A stretch of 64,000 nt of DNA from Allodiplogaster sudhausi (taxonomy: Eukaryota; Nematoda; Chromadorea; Rhabditida; Diplogasteridae): contig CALZFC010000017.1 in NCBI GenBank assembly GCA_945643635.1, positions 10,001 through 74,000 on the forward strand, given 5' to 3'. Positions 1 to 13,700 of this stretch are shown in pieces (position 1 is the stretch's first letter; every line of letters begins with the position of its first letter). Position numbers and translations under genes: made by a program. The notes beneath the pieces were generated by a model. That model was not told where the DNA came from and did not search any database. It was given only the letters and a program-made list of their open reading frames with translations.

Positions 1-913
1 AAAACTCGGCTTGTACGCGCTTGACCCATCATCATCTTCATTTGCGAGAGAGAGAGAGAGGGAGCTCGCCTTGTCCTTTTTGATAATTCATTCTTCTTTT
101 TCTCTCTCTTTCTTTTCTCTGGTTCTCTCTCACAATCTCTCGCACTCTCTCTCTCTCGCCCTCTCTCTCTCCTATCTAATACATACTGACAATTGCTGCA
201 ACCCCCCTGTAGGCAGCACATCGCTAAAACACATAATGCGGACGCTCAGAGCACCTTGCTATATTTCTCTCTCTCCCTCCTCCCTCTCCCTCTTTCTCTC
301 GCTCTCTCTTACTCTATCTCACTCTCTCTTTCTTTCTCTTCTTTCATAATATTCGTCCCTTTTTTGGCTGTGCATGATTGATCGAAGTAACTTACTCACT
401 CTCGCCTTGTCAACCGTGCAACATGTCAACTTCGTCATAAAGAGTAGCGGCTGGTTGTCTTGTCTTCTCCCTTTTCTCCTCTCTGCCCCGAAACAGTACT
501 ACGTCTTATTCTTACTTGTAACTTACTTTCTCTCTCTCTCTCTCTCGCCCTCTCTCTCTATCCCCCCCCTCTCTCTCTCTATCCCCCCTCTCTCTCTATC
601 CCCTCTCTCTCTCCTTTCTGTCTCTTTCCTCTCCGTCTCTCTTTCTCGCTCTATCCATCTCCCCTAATACTCCTCATCTCTAACCCTCTCTTGGCCTATT
701 GAATTTTGTCGGCCAGAGAGATTTCTTGCTAATGTTCAGGAAGTTTTTTTCACTCAAAATTCTAACAAGTCGTCAACATCCGCGACCATCTCTCTATGTT
801 GTATGATTTTATCAGGCAGGCGATCCTTTCCTAGTCTTAGTTAGCCGAATATTTCTTACTCTCTCCCTCTCTCTCTCTGTCTCTCTCTCTCTCTCTTTCT
901 CTCTCTGTCTCTC

Positions 914-968
<55 letters not shown>

Positions 969-1388
969 CGCTCTATTCAATGCACTTCCACTGTCTCGCC
1001 TCGATTATCATCACGGCTCAATGGCTGCTCCTCCTGCCTGATCGCTTGATCAAATTATTGATAATGCGACGTTTTCTTCGTTATCTTCTCTCTTTCTTCT
1101 CTCGCTCTCTCTCACTCTCACACTATCTATCTCCCTCCTTTCTCTTTCGCTTGCTATATGCATCTCCCCTCTCATCTCTACACTTTCTCTGCTCTCTCTC
1201 TCGCTCACTCTCTGTCTTATCCGCTCTCTCTCTCTCTCTCTCTCTCGCTCTAATTCTTTTCGACCCTCACCGATTTTCTGAGATGCTTTCAGCCGAGTAA
1301 GTCAGAATTACTTAAATTTTATCTACATCTGTTTCATTCGCATTTCACCCAATAAGTTTCCTGATCTTTTGAAGCAAATGAGACATTC

Positions 1389-1424
<36 letters not shown>

Positions 1425-1679
1425 AAGAGAGAGACAGAGAAAACTCATCGTCAGAGAGCCATAATTCGATGAGTGATCTCCATCCTGTTGTTCGGCCCCG
1501 CGTTCCGCTGTATTTGACGATGCTGATGATGATAATTCTACTGGCGCCTACTCCATCTCCATCGTTGCGCTTGTTCCGCCGTGTGCCCTCTTCCTACTGT
1601 GCTATCGAAAACCCGGCAATTGTAGGGTGCTGCTGATCACTGACATACCACGGGCCACTCATCGGCTTCCCAAAAGAGC
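1..1679. repeat. CT/GA-rich DNA upstream of sem-4
   Basis: This stretch lies before the start codon of the spalt-like gene. It alternates unique AT-rich sequence with long pure or interrupted CT runs (about 105-175, 270-340, 530-660, 860-965 and 1085-1255) and GA runs (46-62 and 1390-1440). I see no exon. The Ser/Leu/Phe-rich reading frames here are simply translations of CT repeats. The core promoter and any trans-splice acceptor of the downstream gene should lie here or shortly before 1680, but I cannot point to one. Confidence 0.6.
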
Positions 1680-2537
1680 ATGGCCTCGAGCATGGCTGCC
1701 TCTCGCCGCAAGCAGGCCAAGCCGCAGAGGATGACCGAAGATGAGGATAGAGGTGAGATTCTATCTAATTCTAACTACGATACAAAATTTTGCATAAATT
1801 ATTTTTTAATTTTTTTTTAATATACATATTTATTCATGTTTTTTTTTCCGCTGTGAAAACACATGCGAGGTCGAGGATATTTTCAAAATTATAAAAACTT
1901 CATTGCCATTTTAATTATCACTGTATATATTCATTATAGCTCACAATTAGTTTGTATTCATGTATGTACATATGTAATAGATATGGAAGGATATCAGTTT
2001 TAAGAGAAACTTTTTCTTCTTCTGTCCATTGCGCTCGATGAGAATTAATAGCGTTTTCTATCTAGTTTGTTGCCTTTCTTATCTGGAAATGTGGATTACG
2101 AGTGAGAAAGAGAAGGAAAGAGAGGAAGAGAGAAAGAGACAGAGAGAGAGATAAGAGAGAGAGGGTTAGAAGAGAGAGAGAAAGAGAGAAAGAGACAGAG
2201 AGAGAGAACGAGAGAAAGAGAGAGAGAAAGAGACAGGAGAGAGAGAGCGAGAAAGAGAGAGAAAGAGAGAGAAAGAGACAGAGAAAGGAAGAGAGAGAGA
2301 TTAAGAGATCGAAATGTTGGTGTTGCATAACCCCATTGTGTTTGTCCATCGGGTCGCTGTCTGTCTCTCATCTTCATCATTTCCATCATCATAGCCTGCG
2401 GCGCTTTATTGGATCCCATCACTCGCTCTTTCTCTCTCTCTCTCTCTTCTCTGTCTCTCTGTCTCTGTCTCTCTGTTCTCTCTCTGTTCTCTCTCTGTCT
2501 CTCTGTCTCCCTTTATCTCTCTCTCTCTTTGTCTATC

Positions 2538-2579
<42 letters not shown>

Positions 2580-3212
2580 CACCGCCCTCTCTCTCCTGCC
2601 AGACTATCTCTCCCCCACCTCATTCAGAGGTCTCATTCTTTTAGCTTTGCCGCCTGGCTGCAACAGGTCAAGCAGAGAGAGAAAACCCCCTGCCGTTATC
2701 TTTCATCTCTCGCTGTGCTTCTCTGCCTCTCTCTTACTCTCCATGTCTCTGTTTCTCTCTCTGTCTCTCTCTCTCTACTCCATCTCTCTCTCTTTATCTC
2801 TCTCTCTATCTCTATCTCTCTCTCTCTCCCTCTCTCTCTCTCTCCCTCTCTCTCTCTCTCCAATCTCGCGACCCTCTCACTCTCATTATCGCTTCTCTCT
2901 CCCATCACATATTACCCGGCCGCGTCTTCGCCCCTTTCGCGATCTCCTCCTTCCGGTGGCTACAATCTCATTCCGCTTTCTCTCTCTCTCTCTCTGTCTC
3001 TCTCTATTTCTCTCTTTCTCTCACTCTCTCTCTCTTTCCCTCACTCTCTTTCTCTCTCTCGCTCTCTTTCTCCCTCTCACTAACCTTCCGCCCTTTGCTC
3101 TGCGGCCCGAAAAGCTCATTATTTCGCATACATTCCCCATCTCGTTGAGAAGTCGCCCAGCTCAAAGAAGCAAAGAGTCGCGTTGCGGCGATAAGCCATC
3201 TTCCATTTTCAA

Positions 3213-3250
<38 letters not shown>

Positions 3251-4082
3251 CCGTTTATGAAACTTGGACAGAGCGCTCTCCGTTTTATTCGCAACAGAGA
3301 GCGCTCTGTGTCATCATTTACAAGCCAGAGACGACCTCGCTTGCTGCTCATAGTCATAGTCATACTCTATGACTAAAGGGGCCTACAATGGCGGCTATTT
3401 GATACGACCTTGCCTAGGGCTTAGAGCATGGCATTTTATACAGCTTGTCTTTCTTTCTCTCTCTCACTCTCTCTCTCTCTCTCGTAGACTCTCTCTCTGT
3501 CTCTCTCGCTCCCTCTCTCTCTCATTTTCTATGTCCCTTTAAAGGATCTTATAAAATAACTGACATCGAGCAACCTTTCGGAGTCCTGCAGACTCTTTCA
3601 CTCTTTCACACTCTAGCATCTACCGTATCTCTCTATGATATCTCGCAAGGAACACGCTGGCTCTCTCTCACTCTCTCTCTCTCTCTCTCTCTCGCTCTTT
3701 CACTGCCGCATATGCTCATTGCTCATGGATCCAGCACCACTCATAAAGGGGGCGGAGCCTCTCGCCTCTATTTCGCCAATCCTGACTCGAGCAACGATCA
3801 CGAGGTCTGTAGCCCCATGGAAAAGTGCATTCCATATTTGGGGCAGCGGAGAGAGAGAGAGAGAGAGAATGAGAGAGAATGAGAGGGAGATAGATAGAAG
3901 AGAGAGAGATATAGAAAGAAGAGAGAGAGTCTGTGAAAAAGAGACGTGCAGAGAAGGCAGACACCGGACGAGATAAGAACTTCATGCCTTTCTTGCATGA
4001 GTGCACGGGTATGAATGGAGTGCAAATGCGGATTTGGCCTGTGGCCGCTTTCTAATTTAATTCTCTCTCTTTCTCTTTCTCT

Positions 4083-4114
<32 letters not shown>

Positions 4115-4360
4115 GTTTCTCTCTCTTTCCGATCTCTCTCTCTTTCCCTCTCACTCTGTGTCCTCCTCCTCCTCTCTCTCTCTCTGTCTTTTTCAACCAG
4201 ACAATGTGGTTAATCCGGTCTGTACATTTTCGTGGTCAGACAACGCACTTTGGATGACAAAATCATAACTAATTTGTCGAAGTTGCTGAAGAGGACTTCA
4301 AGCCGAATCTCTTCTTATGTTGACTAGTGAACCCGATTAGTTCGCTCCTTCTTGGATTGC

Positions 4361-4396
<36 letters not shown>

Positions 4397-4901
4397 TACA
4401 TAGATATTTTGAAGAAGAAGAAAAAATAAAGAGAGGGTGAACTTGGCCCAGGGGTAACATTACGGTGGCAACATTCGATGCAAAGTCTTCGCAACACTCC
4501 TTGTGCAATGCTGAATCATTTTTGTATCAGGCGGCAATTCAAATTTTTTAAACTTTCCATTCCTTATTTTCTTATATAGAAATCGTTTGATCTCTATCTT
4601 TATTGCGGACCAAATGGATTTTTTTCATGAACGGATTTTGTGCACAGACTTTTATCTAACGATAATGATTTTATGAACCGATTTTATCATCAAAATTTCT
4701 TCCCATTCCCCTCCCCCCCACCGCAGAGTGAATGCAAAAAGAAGAGAGTGAGAAAGAGAGAAAGAGTGATACATAAAGAAGGAAAACAGGCTGGACCTCC
4801 TCTAGTCACATTGCGAGTCTGCTACTGTCGTGTCTCACGTTTTTATGAGAACACTGTTCTCTTTCTCCTCCTTCCCCTCTCTCACTCTCACACTCTTTCT
4901 T

Positions 4902-4945
<44 letters not shown>

Positions 4946-5523
4946 ACTCTTTCTCTCTTACTCACTCTGTCTCTCTCTCTCTCTCTCTCTTTCTTTCTCT
5001 CTCTGTCTCTTTCTGCCTCTCTTTCTACCTCTCTCTCTTCCTCCTCCTCTCTTACTCACTCTGTCTCTCTTTCTCTCTCCCTTTCTCTAACCAATACATC
5101 TCTTCTTTTCCTGCACTCTTTACTTCCTTTTCAATCTTTCCGAATACCCTTTTGATTATATGCCCTTTTCTTTATTCTCCGCGACTTGGCCCCTTTTTTC
5201 TTTCTCGTTTTCTCTATTTCTCTAATGTTTCTTTATATTTCTCTCTTTCTCTCTTTCTCTCTTTCTCTTTCTCTCTTCTCTTTCTCTTTCTCTCTTTCTC
5301 TCTTCTTTTCTCGCGCTCGCTCGTCCATCAATCGCCAAGTGTTCGCTTTCCAATAATGGCGCACTTGACGATTACAGTATTCCTTCTTTCTTTCGTCCTT
5401 CGACTCGGACGTACTTTCGAAACATTTGAAAAACTCGAATTCCATCATTCTCTCTCATCCTCTCTCTCTCCCTCTTTCAATCTTCCTCTCTCTCTATCTC
5501 TCTCTCTCTCTCTCTTTCTCTCT

Positions 5524-5559
<36 letters not shown>

Positions 5560-5885
5560 CGCCTTTTCGCCCATGAGGAGCCTGCCTTCTGTGTGAAGGC
5601 TGCGTGAATTGGAAAGTAGACGAATAAATTGCCTCTGCTACTTTATGCCCTCCCCCCCCTCTTCAAAGTGAGGCAGAAAAAGGAGAATAAGAAGAATAAC
5701 AAGAGGAAGAAGAAGCGGAGAGATGACAACACAAACACATTTGAAGAGCGGGCGGCGTCTTCACCGATTTCTCAGAGAGAGAGAGAGAGAGAGAGAAACG
5801 AAGAGTGCATATGTAATTTGCCAGCTTTGCCAGTGTCGATTAGAGATGCATAGATAACGAGGATGAGAGAGAGGGATATGGATGA

Positions 5886-5919
<34 letters not shown>

Positions 5920-6450
5920 GGAGAGGGAGGGAGGGAGAAGAACATAAAATATATGGCCCTGAAAGACGACTCCTATGCTTGCGTGCGTACAAGGAGTTTA
6001 TCATACCGGAAGTACTGGCACATCAGTATGTCTCTTCTAGAAGAGAGGGAGAGAGAGAGAGAGAAAAAGAGGAATGAGAAATAGCCGCGAATAGAACAGT
6101 AGCTTATCCCTACTGCAACGCTTCATCTTCGCAGAGAAGGCTTACTATTCTCCTCCAGAGTATTGACTAGCGGGGGATTTTCCTGGAGCTTTTCCTTTTT
6201 TTTCGAAACAAATATCGGATACCGTAACCGCTACGGTGTCTATCCTTGTGTCATAATCGTGGTCAACAGAGCATTCCTGATCATCATTTCATGATAGGTC
6301 TCTTCTGACCCAGAAAATGTGCAATAGTCATCCTTTCTTCTTCTTCTTCTTGTCATAAACTCTTCATTATCGGCGAAGAGAATTCACTTGATTGGCTCGC
6401 TATCAGGCAAGGAAGTTTTTCGTGTGAGATTGGAGAGGGAGGAAGAGAGT

Positions 6451-6481
<31 letters not shown>

Positions 6482-9400
6482 AGAGAAAGAAAGAGAGAGA
6501 GAGTGCTAGAGAGAGAGAGAGACAGCGAGATAGAGATAGAGAGAGAGAGACAGAGAGAGAGAGAGTGCTAGAGAGAGCGAGAGAGAAATCTACTCCCAAA
6601 GTGCAACACATTAATTCCTTCCATACGACTTTGCTCATCAGGGAGGATGAAGAAGGAGCAGAGCGAGATTTATGGATTCTGAAGTTTATCTCTTGGCCAG
6701 AGATAAAGGCAGTTCAAGAGATTTCGAGGGAGCAAAAAGGAGAAAAAAAATCTTCCTTAGTGTGGCAATTTATCTATATTTCATTCTTGAGATGTCTCTC
6801 TCTCTATCTCTTTCCCTGTTTCCCTCTCTCTCTCTCTCTCTCTCTCTCTCCCTGTTTCCCTATCTCCCTCTCTCTTCCTCTTTCTCTGTTTGCCTCTCTC
6901 TCTCAGGTTCCCTCTTTCTTTGCGCTCTCTTGATCTCTTTTTATATCCTCTTCACTCTCGATATCATTATTCTTCAAGCCCTCGGGGCATCGTTTCTGAG
7001 AAGTTCTTTTACACAGATTGAGAGCCATACACCCTGCAGAATGTACATACATACATGTATGAGTAACAGAGAAAGCGGCAGACGAATGCAAGGGAGCGTC
7101 GGCGGGGACATTAGAAAGATAGAAGATATATAAAAAAAATATTTAAAAAAGATATGTAAATTATATTCTGCAACTTTAAGATTTCCTTCTTTGAATTTCA
7201 ACTCTCATTAACATTTTCGTATTTCATTTACTTATTTTTTGCTTTACATTATTCTTTTTGTCTATTCTATTCACAAGGATTTTAAATAAATGCATCAGCT
7301 TTTTAAAAGAAGCGAGTGTGAAACTTATTCAAGGACTCCGGTCTAACATCCAACGTTCACTGCACGAGCTCTCCCTCATCATTCCTACGGTAATAAGCGG
7401 GAAGCGCCCTTACTCTCTCTCTCTCTTTCTCTCTCTCACTCTCTCTCTTTCTCTCTCTCACTCTCTCTCTCTATCTTGCTTTCTCTTGCACTCTCTCTCT
7501 CTCTGTTTCTTGCCCTTAAAAAAGCCAGTTATATTGCTACAGACACCGTAGCCGCTGAGTGGGAGGGCCAGATATTCTTGCTATCTTATATCGACAACGC
7601 CTATTTTAAATGGATCTAGATCATTTTCAAACTATATATACATTTATCATGTGTAATTAGGTTAGGCGATTATCGCGCTATTCTTACATGCTTCCATTGA
7701 GGAAATTAGACGTCGGAGAATTTCATGGAGAGCAGCAGTGGTAACGAATGAATTATGACTGCTGGTGATTGAGATAGGAAAGAGCGGAAAAATAACATTA
7801 ATTAGGTAATTGAGGAAAGCAGAAACTTTCTCTTTCTCTCTTTCTCAATCTCTCTCTCCCCTCTCTCACGACTTTTTCGCTCTCTAAACTCTCCCTCTCT
7901 CATTCTCTCCCCTTCTCTCCCTCTCTGTTCCTCTCTCCTTCTCTATCTCCCTCTCTTTCTCTCTGTCTCTTTCCCTCTCGCTTTCTTTCTTGCTCTCTTT
8001 GATTGACAGGAAACGTCATTTCACATCTCGTCTCATCAAATTCGATCAGCGTCCTACGCGATTAGCTATACCGCACATTTTGCAAACGCCTTTTATGGAG
8101 GTCTCTCTTTAGCGCTATCTCTCATTATCTTTCTCTCTCTCATTATCTTTCTCTCTCTCATTATCTTTCTCTCTCTCATTATCTTTCTCTCTCTCATTAT
8201 CTTTCTCTCTCTCATTATCTTTCTCTCTCTCATTATCTTTCTCTCTCTTTCCAATTCTCTCTTTCCTCCTTTGCATGTCCGACTAAAAATTCTTCCATTT
8301 CTCCGTATGAAACAAACCGTATTCTTATATAAGCGCAGAAGTTATGCTACCGAAATCGCGAGTTGATCAATTTCGTAATATGCTCTGCTGAATTCAATTA
8401 ATTTCATCATTTCCCGACAGAGGGCGCGGCGTACATAAAGAAAGTGATCGGTCTTAAATCACATTCCATTATAGCCCCTTGAACATCACTCTTGATCTTT
8501 CAATCTCTTGTTTTTTCACTCTTTATTCCTCTCTCAGTCTCTCCCTCTCGCTCGCTTCTATCTCACTTTTCTCTCACTCTTTTTCTCTCTCTCTCTCTCT
8601 TTCTTTCTCATTATCACTCTTTTTGTTCTCTCTCTCTATCTTTCTTTCTTTGTCTCTCACTCTCTCTCTCACTCTCTTTCTTTCTATCTCTCTCTCTCTG
8701 TCTCTCTCTCTCTCTCTCTCCTTCTCTCGCTTGGCTGCCTCCTCCTTGTTATTGCGCTTGTCTTCCCGCCCTTGTGCTCATAATTCTTTACTGCCTTTCT
8801 TCCTCACAGCGACATCATTATCTCCTTCTACCAATGGACGGATGCTTTTCTCTGACATCTCTGTGCTCTCTCCTCTATTTCCTCTCTCTCCCTCTCTCCT
8901 TCTCTCTCACCTTCTCCCTCTCTCTCTCTCTCTCGCTCCCTTGCGCTTCAGTGTGTTTGTTGCGATTCACTGAAGGCAGAGAAGGACGACGATTTCCTCC
9001 CACTTCTCCTACAAATTATTACTTTTGCCGAGATGGCACAGGAGAAGAAGAGAGCATAGGGAAATGAGAGAGAAGCAGAGAAAGCAGAGATGCGAGAGAG
9101 CGTAGAGTTGGAAGAGACGTGAGAGAAGGCGAGAGAAAGACACAACTGGTTCGAATCACATAAAATGACGATGAGATGTGCAAAGAGGAGTCAAAGAGAC
9201 ATGAGGCCAATTCCAGAGGCAACAATCTCTGTGTTCTCTGCTTCTCTCTCTCTCGCTCTCTCTCTCTGTCTGTCTCTCTCACTCTCTCTCTATCTCTCTT
9301 TCTTTCTCTCTCACTCTCTCTCTATCTCTCTTTCTCTGTCTCCTTTTCTCACAACTATCTGGGAATCTTTAAAATTGGCGATGATACCACATAGACCTCG

Positions 9401-9812
9401 ACTAGAGCTGTGCAGAATTAAGTGCCTCTGTGAGAGAAAGGGACGATTTAAAATGGCCATCTCTGCAGATTCCAGATTCACGTGGATAAGCCAGGGGCTG
9501 TAATTTTGGCGAGGTCAAGATTGTATTCTTATTTAATGCTGTTTCATTTCCGGCCTCTCTCTCTCTTCCTTTTTCTCTCTCTATCTCTCTCGCTATCTCT
9601 CTCTCTCTCGCTCTCTCTCGCTCCCTCTGGTCATCTCTAGCAGATATCCAAGTGCAATGAGGTGGTCAGCCTCTAAAGGAACATTGCAATGGTTTGATTG
9701 TTCTTGCATTCAGACAACCTGCATTCAAACATGTAATCCAAAGATTTTGGTCCCAACACGACTTCCATGAAGCCAACATTGTCGAATACCGTATTCAACA
9801 ATGTGAAAGACA

Positions 9813-9854
<42 letters not shown>

Positions 9855-9939
9855 AATTGCTTACAGGCCTTTTTGGGTCTCTGGACTCGGCGACTTGTCT
9901 AGTCAAGAACAAAAGGAGAATCCGATGGCTATGCTTTCG

Positions 9940-9975
<36 letters not shown>

Positions 9976-10725
9976 CGTCTCTCTCTCTCTCTGCTCTGCT
10001 CTGTCTCCCTATTCTCTCTCTCTACGTTAACTCTCAAATTCCCGAGACTTTGTCGGCCACCCCTTTTCATTTGCCTAACCATAAGACAATACGCAGTCCG
10101 CGGATGACCCAAGTAGCCGCGCGCCAGCTTCTCTTTCTTCTCTTTCAACCCCGTTTTCTCTGCTGCGAAAACTTTTTTTACTCTTCCTCCATTCATAATG
10201 GCGTTGTGGTTGTCGAATGAAGTCTCTTGTCTTCATTCGTGTTGACTTGGTTTTTGACGGAGGGGGAAAGAGGGTGAGAGAGAGAGAGAGCGAGAACGAG
10301 TGAAAGAGGGCGAGGGAGAGCGTGTGTGAGAAAGAGGGCGATTGAGAGAGAGGGAGCGAGGGTGAGCTTTTCGGCCGTTTGTTGTCTTTCTGAAAGGCGA
10401 CACACTACTACTTATTCATTCACTCGCACTCCTTTGCTGATTCAGTTTATGTATGTACATACATACTTATTTGTATTCCTTGTGTGCTCCACAAAGTTTT
10501 TGGTTTTGAATAGTGCGCTTGTACAAATGAGGATGCGCTAAAACGCTTCCCTCTCTCTCTCTCTCTCTTTCTCTTTATCTCTCTACCTGTCGTTCTGCCT
10601 ATTCCTCTCTCTCCCTCTCTCTCCTCTCTCTCTCTCTCTCTCTGCTCTCTCTCTCTCTCTGCTCTCTCTCTCTCTCTCTCTCTGCTCTCTCTCTCTCTCT
10701 CTCTGCTCTCTCTCTCTCTCTCTCT

Positions 10726-10768
<43 letters not shown>

Positions 10769-13700
10769 TCTCTCTCTCTCTCTCTGCTCTCTCTCCCTCT
10801 CTCGATATTATACTCCCATCATCAACCAGCCTCTAATTCCCGATTGCGAAGGGCCAATCCCTTGTCTCTTGAGAATGATGACCGCTTGAAAGAATGAAGC
10901 GAGTCTCGAGGAGATGCAAAGTTGAGAATGTCTCTCTTTCTTTCTCTCTCTATCTCTATTTCTCTCCTTCTCTGTCTCTCTCTCTCCGTCTTTGCATCTC
11001 TATCTGTCTCTTACTTCTCTCTCTCTCTCTCTCTCCCTCTCTCTTTCTTCACTATCAGAATGATTGCCAAATCATGGGCCGCTTTCCAGAAGACAAATAT
11101 TGACGATTGTACCATGAATTGGAAGGGGTTGAAATAGATGTGTGCGAGAGCAAAAGTGAAAGGTATAGGTAATGGACAGAGCGAGAGAGAGAGCGAGAGA
11201 GAGAGAGAGAGAGAGAGAGAAGGAAAGAGACAGAGTGCGAGAGAGTGAGAGGGAGAGAGACAGAGAAACAACTAAACACTAACGAAAGAAAAAGGGTCGA
11301 AAGATGAGGAGAGCCCTATCAACTGTGATTCTGATAGCAATGATAAGGGCAAATAACTAGAGGGACCCTCAAGGATAAGCCGGCTCGAGCCTGAGAATGG
11401 GAACGAAGGAGGAAACGGTGGGGGGAGGGGGGGGGGTGAGAAAAGGAAAAGAGAGACAGAGAGAGGAGAGAAAGAGAGAGTGAGAGACGAGAGAAAGAGA
11501 GAGCGAGGAAGAGAGAAGGAGAGAAAGAAAAGAGAGGGAGCAAGAGAGAAAGAAAGAGAGAGTGAGAGACGAGAGAAAGAGAGAGCGAGGAAGAGAGAAG
11601 GAGAGAAAGAAAAGAGAGGGAGCAAGAGAGAGAGAGAGAGCGAGAAAGAGAGAGAGATAAAGTAATCAAGCATCAACCGTATACGATCATGCAAAAGCTC
11701 AAAAAGTAAAGAGGAGAGTCCATAAAATGGGGGATACTGAAAAAATATCTAACAAAAATACTTTCAAAAACAGTTAATAATCGTGGAAAAAATATGACAA
11801 ATAAAAAACAATAAAGTGAAAAAAATATGTTAAACAATTTTCTTTTTCCAGAGTACGCCGCAAGTCTGCTGAAGAAGGCCGCCGGTGGAAAGGGTGGCTC
11901 TTCGCCTCCACCAATGGATCTGAGCCTGAGGCGGTCGCCGGCGTCCACGTCAATTCACGCTTCTGGCCCCAGCGCCGGCGGCGGAATCCTGCATCAACAG
12001 AAATCGGGCGCCGCCGCCGCGCCAACCATGGCCATGCCGGCCGATCTGCATAAGCTGATGCTGACTTCGATTGATCCGGCAAAGGTAGCACAAAAAAAAA
12101 GATTTCTTTCCTTAATTGTTCATTTTTTTTTCGCTCCCTTCTCCCTCTTTAATTATGCTAACTTGACTCGAAAAAAGAAAAGGACTTGGGAAAAAGAAAA
12201 GCATTTAAAAATTTGTAAGAATTTAATGTGAATAAAAATTATTTTTATAATGTATGAACAATGATTTACTACAGTTTCTCGAGCAAATGTGCATGCTTGC
12301 GTCGGCGGCGGCCACCGGGAACGGGCCAGCGCCAGCGGCGGAGAAAGTTGTCTCTGCCGCCGCCGCGCCGCCCGCACGTCTCCTCGCGCCCTCGCCTCCG
12401 CTCTCATCGTCGTCAGCTGGTACGAGCCGAAACAGCACTTTATAAATTTTTTTTAAATATATGGTTGCAGAAAAAAAATTATTTTGAATTATGGCAACAA
12501 CAACACAGGAGCAGTCAGTGATTTTGTTTTTGTTAATTAATGAAAATAATTAATTAATTAATTAAAAGAGAGAAATAGTGATATTTCCTCACAGACGGCA
12601 GTGGCGCGTCGGCGTCGGCGCGAGCCGCTCGCTCCCCTTCGGGCGTCCACTGCGCTGCGCCAGACTGCCAGAAGGTGCGGAATATTTTACATACATATAT
12701 TGAGAAGCCGAATTCCGCCGCCATATACCGCGCCACCTCTGTCTCGAAGAATACGGAGTTGATTTGACGAAAAAAAAGAAATAATCTATCAGACTACGAA
12801 CACAATTAAGAAAATTAACAATTTTTAATTAATTAGCTAATTGACTAATTAATGAACTTTCCAGTCCTTTACGAGTGTGGGCGCGCTCGCATGGCACGTC
12901 GAGCAGGAGCATTGCGACCGAGCGAATGGAGAGAGAGACGAGGAGGAGGAAGAAGAAGAGGGAGAAGAAGACGAGAGTGGAAGAGGAGGCTGCTGCCGGC
13001 TCATCCAGTGCATCGCATGCCTAGGAAGATTCGCGTCGAGGGCGCAGGTTTCATATTTTTTTTATATAAATTAAAATAAATAGAAATAAAGATTTTACAA
13101 AAATAAATTAAAAAGTAGGATTACTAACTTTCTTAATAGAATTATAAAATTAAATACTGCTTAAGTCTAGGTCTATTAAAGTAATAAAAGGAGCCAGCCG
13201 ATGGAGGCTAATTGTAAGATAGTGAATAAGTATATAGATAAGTAATTAGATATGTAAGTAAATAGATATATAAATCAAGAAACATTAAAACATTTTATTC
13301 TTTCTCCTCTTTTCTACAGTACTCTTCTCATATGTGCCCGGCGTCCGACGCCTTCGTCCCGCCGCGTCCGCTGTCAGAAGGCGGCGAACTCGAGTCTGCG
13401 ACCGGCGGCGCTGACGGCCGCTGCTCTCTTCCCGCAAGTAGCGCTGTCTATTTTCAAGTCATTCACGGTGAGTAGTATATTTAAAAAAAATTTTTAATGA
13501 CTTTTTTTAATTTTTAAAAATTACATAATATAAAATTATTATTAAAAAATAATAATTTAAATTTATAAAAAAAATTTTTAATGATTAAAAAAAATATTTA
13601 TAATAGGCCGCTCCGAAGGAGGCGAAGATGACGACGACGATGACGTGGACATGGAAGAGGGCGGCGACGAGGCGGCGGGCGACGACCGAGAGCCGAAGCA

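Larger units (their letters stand above)
1753..11851 (+). other. 10.1-kb first intron of sem-4, microsatellite-filled
   Basis: The donor is AG|GTGAGA after 1752 and the acceptor TTTTTCCAG ends at 11851, joining phase 1 to phase 1 (the split codon becomes Glu). Nothing exon-like was found inside. The intron contains at least twenty CT or GA arrays of 40-600 bp (for example GA at 2100-2310, CT at 2420-3080, CT at 4863-5560, GA at 6430-6590, CT at 8515-8945, CT at 10550-10803, GA at 11440-11660), separated by unique DNA. Unique islands such as 1450-1670, 7560-7800 and 8280-8480 are the best places to look for enhancers, since first introns of developmental regulators often carry them; that is inference. 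Confidence 0.75.

Noticed and set aside
8116..8252. CRISPR-like array
   Set aside because: Repeats are contiguous 18-mers with no unique spacers, and the genome is eukaryotic.
11..11694. Many long Ser/Leu/Phe-rich and Arg/Glu-rich open frames between 11 bp and 11.7 kb
   Set aside because: They are translations of CT or GA microsatellites, which are open in several frames and on both strands; none has a non-repetitive coding core.
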